Shown here: positions 12,167 through 23,575 of the stretch, piece by piece
Layout: each line of letters begins with the position of its first letter
Position numbering within the stretch: position 1 is the first letter of the stretch
Assembly: GCF_029407905.1 (NCBI RefSeq)
Contig: NC_073633.1
Span: 29,340,501 to 29,404,500 of the forward strand
DNA: 64,000 bases
Source: Bubalus kerabau
Lineage: Eukaryota; Chordata; Mammalia; Artiodactyla; Bovidae
Direction: 5' to 3'
Translations under genes and position numbers: made by a program
The notes under the pieces: generated by a model
Seen by the model: only the letters and a program-made list of their open reading frames with translations
Told to the model about the DNA's origin: nothing
Databases searched by the model: none

Positions 12167-12719
12167 TGCTCACTGCACAGAGGTAGGTGGCTGAGTCGCT
12201 GGGCTCGGAGTCTCTGATACGCAGGGAGACATGCTTGTTGGTTTTATTGGACTGCACTGTAAATTTTCCTTCCTCTTTGTTGTTGTTGGCATACACTTGC
12301 AGCAGAAACTCAGGGCCTTTCCCAGGGTACTGTCTGTACCATGCGAAGTACTGAGAAGTGCTGTCAGAATAAGTGCAGCCGAGAGAGGCGGTGTCTCCCT
12401 CTGGGACAGGTAGAGACGCAGGACTCTGCTCCACTGTGTTCTGCTGGCTGCTCACCGCTGTGCAAAGAGACAGTGAACGCTCAGTCAGAGAAGGTGGGTT
12501 AGGTAGTGATGCTTCCTCTCCAGAATTCAAGTTGTCTTTTCACAGGCCTCCCACCTCTACCATCCCTTATTTAAGGGAAATAGTGTTCATGTTTCTCCAT
12601 GAGCCTAGAAGGGACAATGACTCCAAATAGTGCATTTTATGGTCCCATAGAAATGCCCCAAACTTACAGATCAACTGAAGCCACAGGATCACTAATAAAA
12701 CTCTTGAGGATTTCATCAT
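12167..12719 (-). CDS. TRAV12: T-cell receptor alpha variable segment, TRAV12 subgroup (open)
   Basis: Germline V segment for the TCR alpha chain, which after rearrangement forms most of the antigen-binding V domain. Two exons: L-PART1 at 12719-12668 (signal peptide beginning MMKSSRVLLVILWLQL, GTAAGT donor; the second ATG at 12716 is an equally likely start) and V-exon at 12457-12167 (CAG acceptor). The splice keeps frame. In the V-exon I see the first cysteine in LGCTYSD, the conserved tryptophan in FAWYRQYPGK, the SLRIRDSEPSDSATYLC strand and the second cysteine, ending CAVS. It resembles human TRAV12 members throughout. RSS perfect at the heptamer. A pair of CTCF-like motifs lies about 300 bp upstream. 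No stop, frameshift or missing anchor seen, so it should be functional. Confidence 0.93.
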
Positions 12720-12899
12720 TCTTTCCTCCTCTGGTTCACTGAGGATTCAAATTTTAAGCCCTAAAAAAAAAAGAGAGAGAGGGATAGAGTAGACCTCAGA
12801 CATTTCAATTCTTCTGCTTTAGAAATCATAAAAAGAGCCTGTTCAGTCAAAGACAAAAGAGACTTTTTTCATTACCCATGCAACAACCACCAAGCTCCT

Positions 12900-12980
12900 C
12901 CTCTCTCCTCCTGCTTTCTCCCTCCCTCTCTCTCTCTCCCTTTCTCTCTCTCTCTCTCTCTTTCTCACATACACACACAG
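12900..12980. repeat. CT-rich microsatellite
   Basis: An interrupted (CT)n tract followed by a short (CA) run, about 180 bp upstream of the TRAV12 leader and just before the CTCF-like pair. It is probably length-polymorphic. Confidence 0.85.
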
Positions 12981-13010
12981 GAAGGAATACAAGAGCAGGG
13001 TCCCTGAGAA

Positions 13011-13058
13011 GACACTGCCATCTTGTGGACTGAAGACACTACCATCTTGTGGACTCAA
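13011..13058 (-). promoter_or_regulatory. Tandem pair of CTCF-like motifs upstream of TRAV12
   Basis: Two copies of a 24-bp unit (13011-13034 and 13035-13058). Read on the minus strand each contains a CTCF-core-like 14-mer: CCACAAGATGGCAG at 13028-13015 (one mismatch to CCASYAGRKGGCRS) and CCACAAGATGGTAG at 13052-13039 (two mismatches). About 300 bp 5' of the TRAV12 ATG. Binding is inferred from the motif only. Confidence 0.5.
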
Positions 13059-13419
13059 GACCCTAATCAAAGAAATATTTGAAGCATAGATCTTTACTAT
13101 GGGAACTGATGAAAATAAAAATTTGCCACTTTAGTTAAATTAAAAAATTGAGAAGCATATGGTGCAAGTCAATGTATGTGGGGATAGAGTGATGTCTACA
13201 TGTGTGTTTTACATCAAATGGCAATGCTTGTCTAATTAGAAGCAGTTTTATCAAATGACCACTCTCTCACACTGAAAAACCAGTCCTAAGATATTCTAGT
13301 GATAGAAATCTGGGCAAGGCTCTCATGATTCAGGGGATCTGTGTAGCTTTTCTTCATATCAGTCCAACACTTCCTATCTTATTTCCCCACTTCTATTTTT
13401 AAAGAAATCTAATCTAACT

Positions 13420-13643
13420 CAAGTTGACTCATTGGAAAAGACTGTGATTCTGGGAGGGATTGGGGGTAGGAGGAGAAGGGGATGACAGAGGATGAGATGG
13501 CTGGATGGCATCACTGACTCGATGGATGTGAGTCTGAGTGAAACTCCGGGAGTTGGTGATGGACAGGGAGGCCTGGTGTGCTGCGATTCATGGGGTTGCA
13601 AAGAGTTGGACACGACTGAGCGACTGAACTGAACTGAACTGAA
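13420..13643 (+). mobile_element. BovB LINE, 3' fragment
   Basis: Terminal ~220 bases of a sense BovB, from GTTGACTCATTGGAAAAGAC to the CTGAA-repeat end. ORF2 C-terminal code is present but frameshifted. Confidence 0.85.
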
Positions 13644-13964
13644 TCTAACTCAAAAGAATCCTCTTAAGACACAATGACCTAAAATCTAACTGAACAAACA
13701 TGTTTCCAGCTCACAACTTGGGCAGATTTTTAACAAAGTCAAGGACTTAATTCTTAATTCCATTTTGTACCAGTGGCATATGTGTGAAGAATCATCGCTT
13801 ACTTGGGCTGATGGTAGTAGTAGATGGACCAGCCTTCAGTACCTAGAGTGTAAATAAAACCCAAAGGACGTGTTCATGAGTCTAACCCCTCTTCTTATAC
13901 ACAGCCCTGGCATCTCAGGATTAATCTCCAAAGTTATGGGTCTGGTATCAGTCTCTCTAACAAG

Positions 13965-14170
13965 CTTCCCTGGTGGCTCAGTGGTAAAGTATCTGCCTGG
14001 CAATGCAAAATATGTGGGTTCAATCCCTGGGTCGAGAAGATTCCCCAGGAGAAGGAAATGGCAAGCCACTCCAGTATTCTTGCCTGGAAAATCCCACGGA
14101 CAGAGAAGCCTGGCAAGGCTATAGTCCATGGGATTGCAAAGGAGTCAGCCATGACTTAGCAACTAGACAA
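13965..14170 (+). mobile_element. Bov-tA SINE
   Basis: Sense copy from CTTCCCTGGTGGCTCAGTGG to GACTTAGCAACTAGAC. The overlapping short open frames here are SINE sequence read in several phases. Confidence 0.85.
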
Positions 14171-14529
14171 GAAAAGCAACAATCACTCTCTGCCTTTCTA
14201 TTGTACCCTAACCAGCAAGCCATGTTTATCAGAGGGCTACCTATGCAAGAAGCTTAACTGAGTCTAACAGAAAAAGAAGCACAGACAAGTACTCTTCCTT
14301 CTCATTTCACCTCCTGCCTCATGCCCTTGTAGAAGCTAGTTGCTAGAGACCAGCAATGCAGAAGGTCCTTTCTGCTCAAGAACAGGTAAACAGTATCCAT
14401 CAAAGATGGACTGGTCAGGTCCTCCCTATTCCCACCGACAACTATGTAGGAAGTAGGATGAGGGAGAAGATGCTAACAGTGGGATCCTTTTCTTTAAAAG
14501 AACACTGCTTTTGACAAAACTCACACAGC

Positions 14530-15400
14530 TATTTCTCACTCTCCTCCTCTTCTGGGAATCCTATTATACTTATGCCAGAAAATTTGACAATGTCCCACAG
14601 CTCCTTTAGTCTCAGTTCATTTTTCTTCATTCTTTTTTCTTTCTGCTCTCTGACTGGACAACTTCAATTAGCCTATCTTCAAGTTCTTTCTCCTGTCTAT
14701 CCAAATCTACTGTTGAATTTTTCTTAGAAAATGTTCTCTGTGTAACAATTTCTCTGCGCTGAGAGGGTGCTGAGTTATGTGACATATAGACAAGCCCTTT
14801 GCGTTAGTCCTTGAGGGAGCCACGAGACAGGTTAAAGCAGTGAAGCTCTGCTGTTTCATGACAAAGAGCTCTTCCCCCTCCACCATCGGAACCCACCCTA
14901 GGGATGCAGGCAGCTATCTAAAAACTGTCATGGATCTAGTGATGGAAAGACGGAACAAGGGCGAGTGAAAACACCACAGGGCTTTCCTGCCAGGCGTCCG
15001 TTCCCTTCTACTTATGTGTTTGCTCGGCTGCTGCACAGCTCTCTGTGGTGTTTGCCTCTATGTATAGGTAAATGTGCTAACGTTTCCTTTCTTTCTAAGC
15101 TGTCCTCTTCCTGGACCTTTGGCTGCAGACAGAAGACTTTTCATGGCCTTTTTTTGTCTACATCTGTTGGCATTTCCAGGTTCCTGGCTTCTCCATGACT
15201 CATTTGGGTTACATGAAGCAAAAGGAAGCTCAGGAAGCTCACTGCTCTATCATTCCTCAAGCCCCAAGTTCCTAAGCTAGTCTGGCTTCTTCCCTCCAAA
15301 TTCTTATGTTTTTCTTTTACATGTGGTCCAGGGTTTCTAACTTTCCTTAACAGGTTGAGTAGGGAAAAAAAAAAAAAAAAATACACCTACTACAGCTTGT
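14530..15400 (-). mobile_element. Probable old L1-like sequence (low confidence)
   Basis: Wording such as GACAATGTCCCACAGCTCCT, followed by a pyrimidine-rich stretch and TCTTCAAGTTCTTTCTCCTG, recalls the antisense 5' region of old mammalian L1s. Further right (14760-15350) I recognise nothing firmly. Open frames of up to 81 codons here are not supported. A poly-A run lies at 15364-15381. Confidence 0.35.
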
Positions 15401-16499
15401 CAGAAGTGGAAAGAAAGCATGATGCTTCCTTCTTTCCCTGAAGAGTGAACCTCTGACCAGCTTTGCTAGTCCACCTTCTTGGCAGTAGGCAAGTCAAAAA
15501 TGATATTAAAATTATTTAATTCTTGTTCAGCCACCTAGATTCTCCTGTTGAATAAATACGGCCCTAGATTGTGAAGATAACTATGGTTTACTTGAATACA
15601 CTGCTCTAAGAATTCCCTTAAATGGCCCAGTAGGCCCAAGGTGGTGAATATGAATAATCTCTGTAAATGGCATGAAAATGCACTTATTCCCCTTGCTCCT
15701 TATCATTCTATACAAAAGTTTTGAGTGTGATTAGGAAATGACTAGGAAAAATGGCAAAGTTATAGCTTCTAGAATGATCACTCCAATTTTGTGGTAGTGG
15801 AAAAGGAGCAACAACCCTGGTACTAGAGAAGGGAACACCTTAGACCCTGGAAAGTTTGTGTTTGTTGGAAGGGAAGATTGTTCATGCTCTCTTTAAATGC
15901 TAGACCCAGCACTGCAGCCTAAGCAGAACAACCATATGGTCTGTGAAAACAGAAAAATTGATATGAATACGGCTTGTCCTGGACTGTTCTTCTGTGCCTG
16001 ATGTCATCAACGGAAGCTGTTCAACATGGATTCCCAACCCTCTATGTGTAAAAACCTACAAATCAGCACAACTTTGTTTCAGTATGGCGGGTTCAAATGC
16101 ATATGCTTTTGGTGTCTGCCCATCTTGAATTATGCCTCATGAATGACACTGCTCATATAACTTAATAAGTGATGTAATGATGATTCTAATCAAGTATAAC
16201 AATAAATTTAAAACTGGACCAATCTGTCTCCCTTGGAGTTACATGTTTGTGTTTGCGAAGAAAGAACATCTCTCCATTGGGAAGGATGGTTGATCTTTGA
16301 TCCCTTTTTAGAAATTAAACCAAAGACCAGTGTGTCCAATCCCCTTGCATGGGTCATAATGAATATTATACGACGTCCAAGCTGTTTATATCTTGGAACT
16401 TATTCACAGTTGACTGAATTTGGAATCCTAGGAGACATGACCGAGCTTAATCATGCAGATTGGTCTCATGCTGCTATATAAATTTCTGCTCACAGTTGC
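15401..16499. other. Intergenic stretch, nothing recognised
   Basis: No V anchors, RSS or nameable repeat. One 82-codon frame at 16233-16481 has no recognisable domain. Confidence 0.45.
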
Positions 16500-16714
16500 T
16501 GTTTATTCGCTAAGATGTGTTCAGCTCTTTTATCACCCCATGGGCTGTAGCCTGCCAGGCTCCTCTGTCCATGAGATTTTCCAGGTGAGAATACGGGATT
16601 GGGTCGCCATTTTCTGCTCCGGTGTATCTTCCCAACCCAAGGATCAAACCAGTGTTTCCTGTGTCTTCTGGATTGCAGGCAGATTCTTTACCACTGAACC
16701 ACAAGGGAAGCCCT
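16500..16714 (-). mobile_element. Bov-tA SINE
   Basis: Antisense copy, from GCTAAGATGTGTTCAGCTCT to TTTACCACTGAACCACAAGG. Confidence 0.82.
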
Positions 16715-17156
16715 GCTAATAGCGGATTTAATTAAATGTTGTTAGAGAAAAATCAAATAGATTTAATCTCAGGCTGTGTCATTCAGAGAAATAAGAACAG
16801 AGAAATAAGTGGATGGAGTGGCAAACTCTCAAGAAAAATTTCTAGAAACGAATACAATTTAGAATCATGAAGTGAATGTTGTTGAAAGGCAGTTCGCTGT
16901 GAGTCTCTTATACTTCTACATAATGTTCTGGGTTTACCAACAACATAAGGTCATTACCACTCAACCTGAACCATTTCTCAGAGTTGTGCTTGCAGCATGT
17001 AACCTTGATGGATGGGGTAATGTCTTCTCTGAGACAAAGAGTGAGCTTGCTTACTGCTTGGCAATAGCAATACCAAATAGCAATGAATTTCCCAAGCTCG
17101 CTATTCATCAGCTGTGACACAATCCCATCCCATGCATAGCATCCATTTACACCCCT

Positions 17157-17531
17157 GAACTGTGGGATTGGAGAAGACTTTTGAGAGTACCTTGGACTGC
17201 AAGGAGATCCAACCAGTCCATTCTGAAGGAGATCAGCCCTGGGATTTCTTTGGAGGGAATGATGCTGAAGCTTAAACTCCAGTACTTTGGCCACCTCATG
17301 TGAAGAGTTGACTCATTGGAAAAGACTCTGATGCTGGGAGGGACTGGGGGCAGGAGGAGAAGGGGACGACAGAGGATGAGATGGATGGATGGCATCACTG
17401 ACTCGACGGACGTGAGTCTGAGTGAACCCCGGGAGTTGGTGATGGACAGGGAGGCCTGGCGTGCTGTGATTCATGGGGTCACAAAGAGTCGGACATGACT
17501 GAGTGACTGAACTGAACTGAACTGAACTGAA
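17157..17531 (+). mobile_element. BovB LINE, 3' fragment
   Basis: Sense BovB 3' end from CTGTGGGATTGGAGAAGACT to a five-unit CTGAA tail at about 17506-17531. It contains the code for LRRKTLMLGG-type C-terminal residues with a stop at the start of the final block. A dead copy. Confidence 0.87.
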
Positions 17532-17699
17532 ATCACCATAAGAGACTTTAGGACAAAGGCAACTGAAGCAAATATGCTAGTGTTAATGCTGCTTGCTGTG
17601 TCCTAAGTAATAACATCCTTCATCTCTGACACAGGATTTGTGACTTTACTGATAGCACCAAAGAAACAACAAGCTATTAGCCTGTAAGAGAGTAAGATC

Positions 17700-17978
17700 T
17701 GCTGCTGCTGCTGCTAAGTCGCTTCAGTCGTGTCTGTCTCTGTGCGACCCCATAGACGGCAGCCCACCAGGCTCTGCAGTCCCTGGATTCTCCAGGCAAG
17801 AACACTGGAGTGGGTTGCCATTTCCTTCTCCAATGCATGCAAGTGAAGAGTGAAAGTGAAATAGCTCAGTCATGTCTGACTCTTAGCGACCCTATGGACT
17901 GCAGCCTACCAGGCTCCTCCATCCATGGGATTTTCCAGGCAAGAGTACTGGAGTGGGGTGCCATTGCCTTCTTCGAAG
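17700..17978 (-). mobile_element. Bov-A2 SINE (dimeric)
   Basis: Two head-to-tail Bov-A monomers in antisense (each with GACTC-GCGACCC-ATGGACTGCAGC-type wording), separated by AGTGAAGAGTGAAAGTGAAA. A GCT trinucleotide run at 17700-17716 is the usual microsatellite tail of this family. Confidence 0.85.
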
Positions 17979-18599
17979 TAAGACCAAGACCTGACAAAAC
18001 CCTCTCTGCCACCTTTAGAGATACTATAATAAATACTTGAATTACTTTTGAGAAAAATGTTTCCCCAAACTGGTCTAAAATGGATCTTTTCTGAAGGATA
18101 TTCTTTATAGCCTCACATGGGACTTAACTATTATTTCTAATGAAACGCTTTAGGAATTCTCTTACATACTGTAATGGAATAAAGACTCCTGGAAAATTAG
18201 TGTTACACTCTCAAATGACTATTAATCATGTGAGGAACCTAATACCAGTACACAATCAAAAGTAGAATAAAAATGAACCAGCCCTCTGACCATAATTATG
18301 ATCTCTAATCAAAGCTTTTAAAAAAAATCTTATCTCCTATAAAATATTTCTACCAAGGCTAATTATTTGAATATGTTTCCTGAGAATTTCTCTTGCAGTA
18401 ATTTGAAATCAAATTTTGACACGTGCTCATAATTATTTGACTTGAAATTCCTTTTATATTTTCCAGTCTTTGGGACATGTCTTTTTATTTTCTCTTTTAC
18501 ATATTTCACTGCAGGGTTTCTAGCTTTCAAGTTGACCTGATTCATTGAGATTACACCTGGTAAAGTGAAGTCAGTTGACTGAGGACAGACTGAGACCCT
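17979..18599. other. Intergenic stretch, nothing recognised
   Basis: AT-rich sequence without V anchors. The 82-codon minus frame at 18611-18363 has no family resemblance. Confidence 0.45.
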
Positions 18600-18779
18600 G
18601 TGTGGATCCAATTATTTAACAGAGCCTACTGAGCAAAGGAAGGCTGGAATCTGAGTCTTCAAGTAAGAGCCAGAGATAACTGAACTATACCTCATAAGAA
18701 GCAATGAGAACATACATATAGTTAAGAGTTTCAAGGGTGGAAATGACAAGAAGGGAAAAGGAAAGCAAAGAGGGAGAAG

Positions 18780-19570
18780 GCCCACACAACATTTATTTAG
18801 TAGATATTTATCACCTGACTACTATGGGCCAGTCACTGTTCTAGACACTAAGAGTAGAGCCCATGAGCAGAACACACAACAGTACTGACCTCACAGGACT
18901 TATAATCTAACTGGAGTTACTAGCAATGAATATATTGACATGTCAATCAAAAATATGCCTGCTCATTATGGATATTACCATTGGGAAATGACCAGGGTGT
19001 TTGATACAGAGTTAAGAAAAGGTTTGTGGATGGTTACACTAGTCAGGAAGTTCAGCAAAAGTCAGAAGGTTTTCTCTACAGTAGTGATATTTGGAGAAGA
19101 AAATAGAAACCCACTCTAGTATTCTTGCCCGGAAAATCCCATGGACAGAGAAGCCTGGTGAACTACAGTCCCTGGGGTCACAAAAGAGTTGGACACAATT
19201 TAGTGACCAAACATAAACAAGTGATATTTGACCTGAGACCTGAGGGATGAAAATAAGTCAGTCTCACCAAGATGTGGGGGAGGAAAATTGCAGATAAATG
19301 AAAGAATAAGACCCAACATGGGACAAGACCTGACAAGTTTAGAAAACTGAAAGATCAGCAATGTGACTGCACAAAGAGTCAGGGAAGAGAGTTATGAACT
19401 AAGATTGAAGGGTCAGGTGGGATTCACATTGTGCAGACTCTTGTATAGCATAGCCAAGAGTTTGTATTTTATTCTAGAGGCAATAGAAATCCATTGAAGC
19501 ATTTAGGCAGGTGGCAAAAACTTTGATTTATAATTAAAAAACCACTTTTGCTACCAGTTAGATTAGTGCT
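18780..19570 (+). repeat. Ancient mammalian interspersed repeat carrying a Bov-A insertion
   Basis: Earlier part of the same unnamed consensus seen at 2.3-3.3 kb: CCAGTCACTGTTCTAGACAC, CATGAGCAGAACACACAACA, TTTGTATTTTATTCTAGAGG and ATAGAAATCCATTGAAGCAT. A sense Bov-A fragment interrupts it at about 19093-19225 (CTGCAGTCC-like wording with ACAAAAGAGTTGGACACAAT). Confidence 0.45.
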
Positions 19571-19805
19571 TCTCAAATTTCAAAGTGGTAGAATCACCTA
19601 GGGATTTGTTAAAATGAAGATTCAAATTCAGTAGATTTGGAGTCAATCCTGGGATTCTGCACAAGTTCTAATATTGCTGGTCTATATTTTGAATATCAAA
19701 ACTCTGGGTAATACACTTTGAGAGAAAAGAGGCAAGTTAGAAGGTAACCTGGATCAGAACAGTGTTTTCCAAATTTTTTTTAATTCATCTTATTTTATGA
19801 AAAGA

Positions 19806-20480
19806 TCAGTTCAATTCAGTCACTCAGTCATGTCCAACTCTTTGCAACCCCATGGACTGCAGCATACCAGGCTTCCCTGTCCATCACCAACTTCCAAAAC
19901 TTGCTCAAACTCATGTCTATAGAGTCAGTGATGCCATCCAATCATCTCATCCTCTGTCATCATCCCCTTCTCCTCCTGCCTTCAATTTTTTCAGCATCAG
20001 GATCTTTTCCAATGAGTCAGTTCTTCACATCAGGTGGCCAAAGTATTGGAGCTTCAATTTCAACATCAACCTTCCAATCAATATTCAGGACTGATTTCCT
20101 TAAGGATTGACTGGTTTGATGTCCTTGCTGTCCAAGGGACTCTCAAGAGTCTTCTCCAACACCACAGGTCAAAAACATCAATTCTTCAGCACTTAGCTTT
20201 CTTTATAGTTCAACTCACATCCATCCATGACTACTGGAAGAACCATAGTTTTGACTAGATGGAACTTTGTCAGTAAAGTAATGTCTCTGCTTTTAAATAT
20301 GCTGTCTAGGTTTGTGATAGCTTTGAAGCATCTTTTAATTTCATGGCTGCAGTGCTTTTGGAGCCCAAGAAGATAAAATCTATCACTTTTTCCACTGTTT
20401 CCCCATCTATTTCCCATCTGCCATGAAGACCAGATGCCATGGTCTTAATTTTTTGAATGTTGGGTTTTAAGCCAGCTTTT
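19806..20480 (-). mobile_element. BovB LINE, 3' fragment
   Basis: Antisense, about 675 bases: CAGTTCAATTCAGTCACTCA at the left through the ORF2 C-terminus to TTTTAAGCCAGCTTTTTCAC. A more diverged copy than others in the window, with numerous indels. Confidence 0.87.
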
Positions 20481-22028
20481 TCACTTTTATGAAAATATAT
20501 TAGTTCTTATTCTCTGTGAGGTACTCTGATGTTTTCTAATCTTATTTTTTATTACAAAATGTGTAATGACAAAAACCTTATTGATTAAAATAAAAGGAAA
20601 TTAAAATTGAATTTTTTCACTTAGTAAAATGAAAACTAATTTAATGTAGTAATATCCTGACTTGGTATAGTATTGGAAAGTCAACAGCTTCATGGGTTGC
20701 TGTTGAAGCCATAGCTTGGTGAAAAATTTCTTCATGGAAACCAAACATTTAATGTCATGTTTTTTTCCCTTATCCAAGCAATTTCACTTCCATTGAAACT
20801 ACAACTTAAATGATGTTTGTTCATAAAAATATTGTCTATAATACTGTATAATTGGAAAAATACCAAATAGTGATTCATTTTTTAAATATATCTAAATAAT
20901 GGAAATTAGCCAATCATTTAAAATTATGCCTTTAATATATGTTTTCTGACATGGAAATATCTACAATGTTGAGAAAAACAAATATGTTTATAAATTCCAG
21001 GTATATTATAGTCCCTCTCACAGAAAAATATAGCTGTATAATACATGCACCAAAAAATCTTAAAACTGGTGATAGTCATAATCTTTATGCCATGAAATTA
21101 TGGGAGTGTTCTCTTTTTAAATGTGTTTATATCTTCTAATTTATTTAAAATTAATATATATAATTAAGTAATAAAATTTTAGCTTAATTTAAATTTAAAA
21201 TACTAGACTCCTTCCTTCAAACTCTGGATCCATTTTTTATCTTTAGTGGAAGAAGCAATTGACAAAAGGTCAGAGTGTCTGAGTTTTGTTCCCAGCTTCC
21301 ATTTTGTTATAAGTCATGCTTTAAGTGGCCATTCAAATCCTGTAAATCCTAATTCTTTCACCTATTAAATGAAGGGCATGGACTGAATCAGTATTTCCTA
21401 AAGTATGATTGATGCAAGAGGTCATGGTAGGCAGTACATAAAAGAAAATTGTAATTGTTGCAGATAAGGTATTATTTTAATTTGTAATATGTTACATATA
21501 AGGTGTTATTTTAATTTGTAATAGAAAAAATATAACTGCACATGAAATATATGGTTTCACACATAACATCCATTAAAACAGGATAATTTTTTGCACAGTC
21601 ATTAAGTAAATTTAATATTAAATTGGTAAATAATTGTATAAATGGTACACAGGTATACAAAAATATCATGAAGACATGAACCAATGAGTATGAGGCTACT
21701 GGTGAGGGTACAGCATGGTGAAAGCTTGCTTTCTGAACTGGAGCCTGAGCACAAAGGGGCCTGCCCTCTCACCTGAAGGGTAGACGGTGAAAAGAAATCT
21801 CAGCAAACAGGCCCAGGAGGAGTACAATTTGCACTGAGAGATTAACTTTCAATAGTAACAAAAGGCAATTTAATTCAATATAAATTCAGATTCATCACAT
21901 AAGGGAGGGATAGATTATCCTTGATTTCTGTTTGGAGACAGAGATTTTAAGAAAACTCCCTTTGTGGATAAAGGAAACACCTTCATTCTCACCCCAAGGC
22001 TAGACCCCTGTGAAGAGGCCCAGCTGGC
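20481..22028. other. AT-rich intergenic stretch 3' of TRAV11
   Basis: No nameable gene. Short AT-rich direct repeats (AAGGTGTTATTTTAATTTGT-type words at about 21465-21530) occur. The interval separates TRAV11 from the next V, TRAV12. Confidence 0.45.
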
Positions 22029-22067
22029 ATTTGTGGGACAGGCTGCAGGTGCTTGGAGAGCACTGCG
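22029..22067 (-). promoter_or_regulatory. TRAV11 recombination signal, weakened
   Basis: Minus strand: heptamer CGCAGTG at 22067-22061 (second base changed from consensus CACAGTG), 23-bp spacer at 22060-22038, nonamer CCCACAAAT at 22037-22029. The A-to-G change hits the first three heptamer bases, which are the most critical for RAG cleavage. Confidence 0.75.
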
Positions 22068-22609
22068 ATGCAAAGCCCAAAAGAAGGTAGCTGAGTCTCC
22101 AGGGTGGGAGGCTGAGATACGCAAAACACTGTAAACCTTCTCTTTTCCCCGGAGTTCTTTAAAATTTTTGTCTGCCTCCTCTTTCTGGCTTGATTGAATT
22201 AAAGACAAAGATACGAGTCCTTTCCCAGGCTCCTGCTTGAACCAAACGAAGCTGTAAAATGTTTTCTTTTGATAAGTATAATTAAGATCAGCATGTGTTC
22301 TCTCCTGGATACTCAGGAATGAAGGACTCTGGTCCAGTGTATATTGGCTGCTCACCCCTGTTTGAACAAAGAACCACAGACAAAGGAGATATATTAATGG
22401 CCAATTATTTTTTGAAAGAATATATTTCCTTTTCACAATCCCCCCCAGGTGGCCCCAGTAACACTAGCCACCCTTCTATAACTTTCAGATTTATAGAGAT
22501 TACTAGGATCTGCTCTTTTTATTCATACTTCAAAACCAGCCAACTCACAGCACAGCTGCCAATAAAGAACCAGGAATGAAACTCCCAAAGACTTCTCCAT
22601 TTTTTCCAT
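22068..22609 (-). pseudogene. TRAV11: TRAV11 subgroup V segment, both disulfide cysteines lost
   Basis: Layout of a V segment: L-PART1 at 22609-22549 (MEKMEKSLGVSFLVLYWQL, GTGAGT donor; a second in-frame ATG at 22600) and V-exon at 22357-22068 (CAG acceptor), read in one open frame with no stop. It matches human TRAV11 along its length (QYTLDQSPSFLS, then LSLIQSSQKEEADKNFKEL, then LRISASHPGDSAT). The first conserved cysteine is tyrosine (LNYTYQ where LNCTYQ is expected), and the second is tryptophan (ATFFWAL where ATYFCAL is expected). Without both, the V-domain disulfide cannot form. RSS heptamer also mutated. Human TRAV11 is, as I recall, also listed as a pseudogene. It lies about 1 kb downstream of TRAV10. 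Confidence 0.9.
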
Positions 22610-23536
22610 TCACCAGACTCATGAGAACTCAGGTTGGAATTTGAGAGCTCTCAGACACTACCAGGTCAAGCAACTTGTTTATCTGAGTGCATAGTCATGA
22701 ATCTGCTGTCACAAGAAGCTGAGACACTCCTCAGCAAATTAGAAATTAGATCCATGCCCCTGTGCATACACTCACCCAGCGTCTTCTGATCTCTGAAGAG
22801 GTAACATGGAGAGAGGACCACATCAAGATCAAGTTCAGAGTAGTTGCAGAGCAGTTGGAGAGATACACCTACTATTTATCTCCTAGATTTTTCTCTTCTC
22901 TTCCTACTTATATAAAATTCTTGAGCATCTACCATGTACAAGTTATAAAAACTGAATAATTAAAATCAACCCTTTCCAGGGAAAATCTCGTAAGATTCCT
23001 TTCTCTCCGATCAGTGCAAAACCTTCTCAGTGAGCTGATATATATGAATTTAGTTATTGACACTGTAGCTCAGGATAATTATCTTATATCCAGACCCTGC
23101 TTCATAAGTCTTGTATGGATTCTTCTTCCAATCTACATTAAATTATATAAGAAGGGAGGTATTGTCATTTTCTGTGCATAATGCCTGTGAGATAAAGAAA
23201 ACAAACACAGAAGACATTAGCGGTCTTACCAAATATTGTCATCAGCTTCGTCAACATTTTGCTTTTTTACTCAATCGGCATTCTACAAGTTGCTGGACCC
23301 CACACAGAGCTGACCTCTCCCTTTTAATCAAAATTATCATCTACTTCAGGGTAGTAATGCAATATGATGGTCTTACCCTTGGGAATAACCAGGTGAGCAG
23401 TTAACTTTCTGTGTTGAGCGAGGATCCCTCTATGTTAGTAGATACAAATTCAGCCATGTCTGAAAGAGAAGCACTAGCTCACTTTGAAATTGCATACAAC
23501 ATTTCAAAAAATGCTCCTTGACAACCTCCAGGTGCA
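22610..23536. other. Spacer between TRAV10 and TRAV11
   Basis: No further V segment, no nameable repeat and no CTCF-like motif in the first 300 bases upstream of TRAV11, in contrast to several neighbours. Confidence 0.5.
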
Positions 23537-23575
23537 GGTTTGGGTACAGAGTGCGAGTGCCTGGGGAGCATCGTG
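23537..23575 (-). promoter_or_regulatory. TRAV10 recombination signal with non-consensus heptamer
   Basis: Minus strand: heptamer CACGATG at 23575-23569 (consensus CACAGTG; positions 4 and 5 differ, the critical CAC is kept), 23-bp spacer at 23568-23546, nonamer ACCCAAACC at 23545-23537 (good). Expected to work but less efficiently. Confidence 0.85.

Noticed and set aside
12457..12530. Extended open frame upstream of the TRAV12 V-exon
   Set aside because: This is the intron read through; the acceptor at 12458-12460 and the leader exon at 12719-12668 give the real structure.
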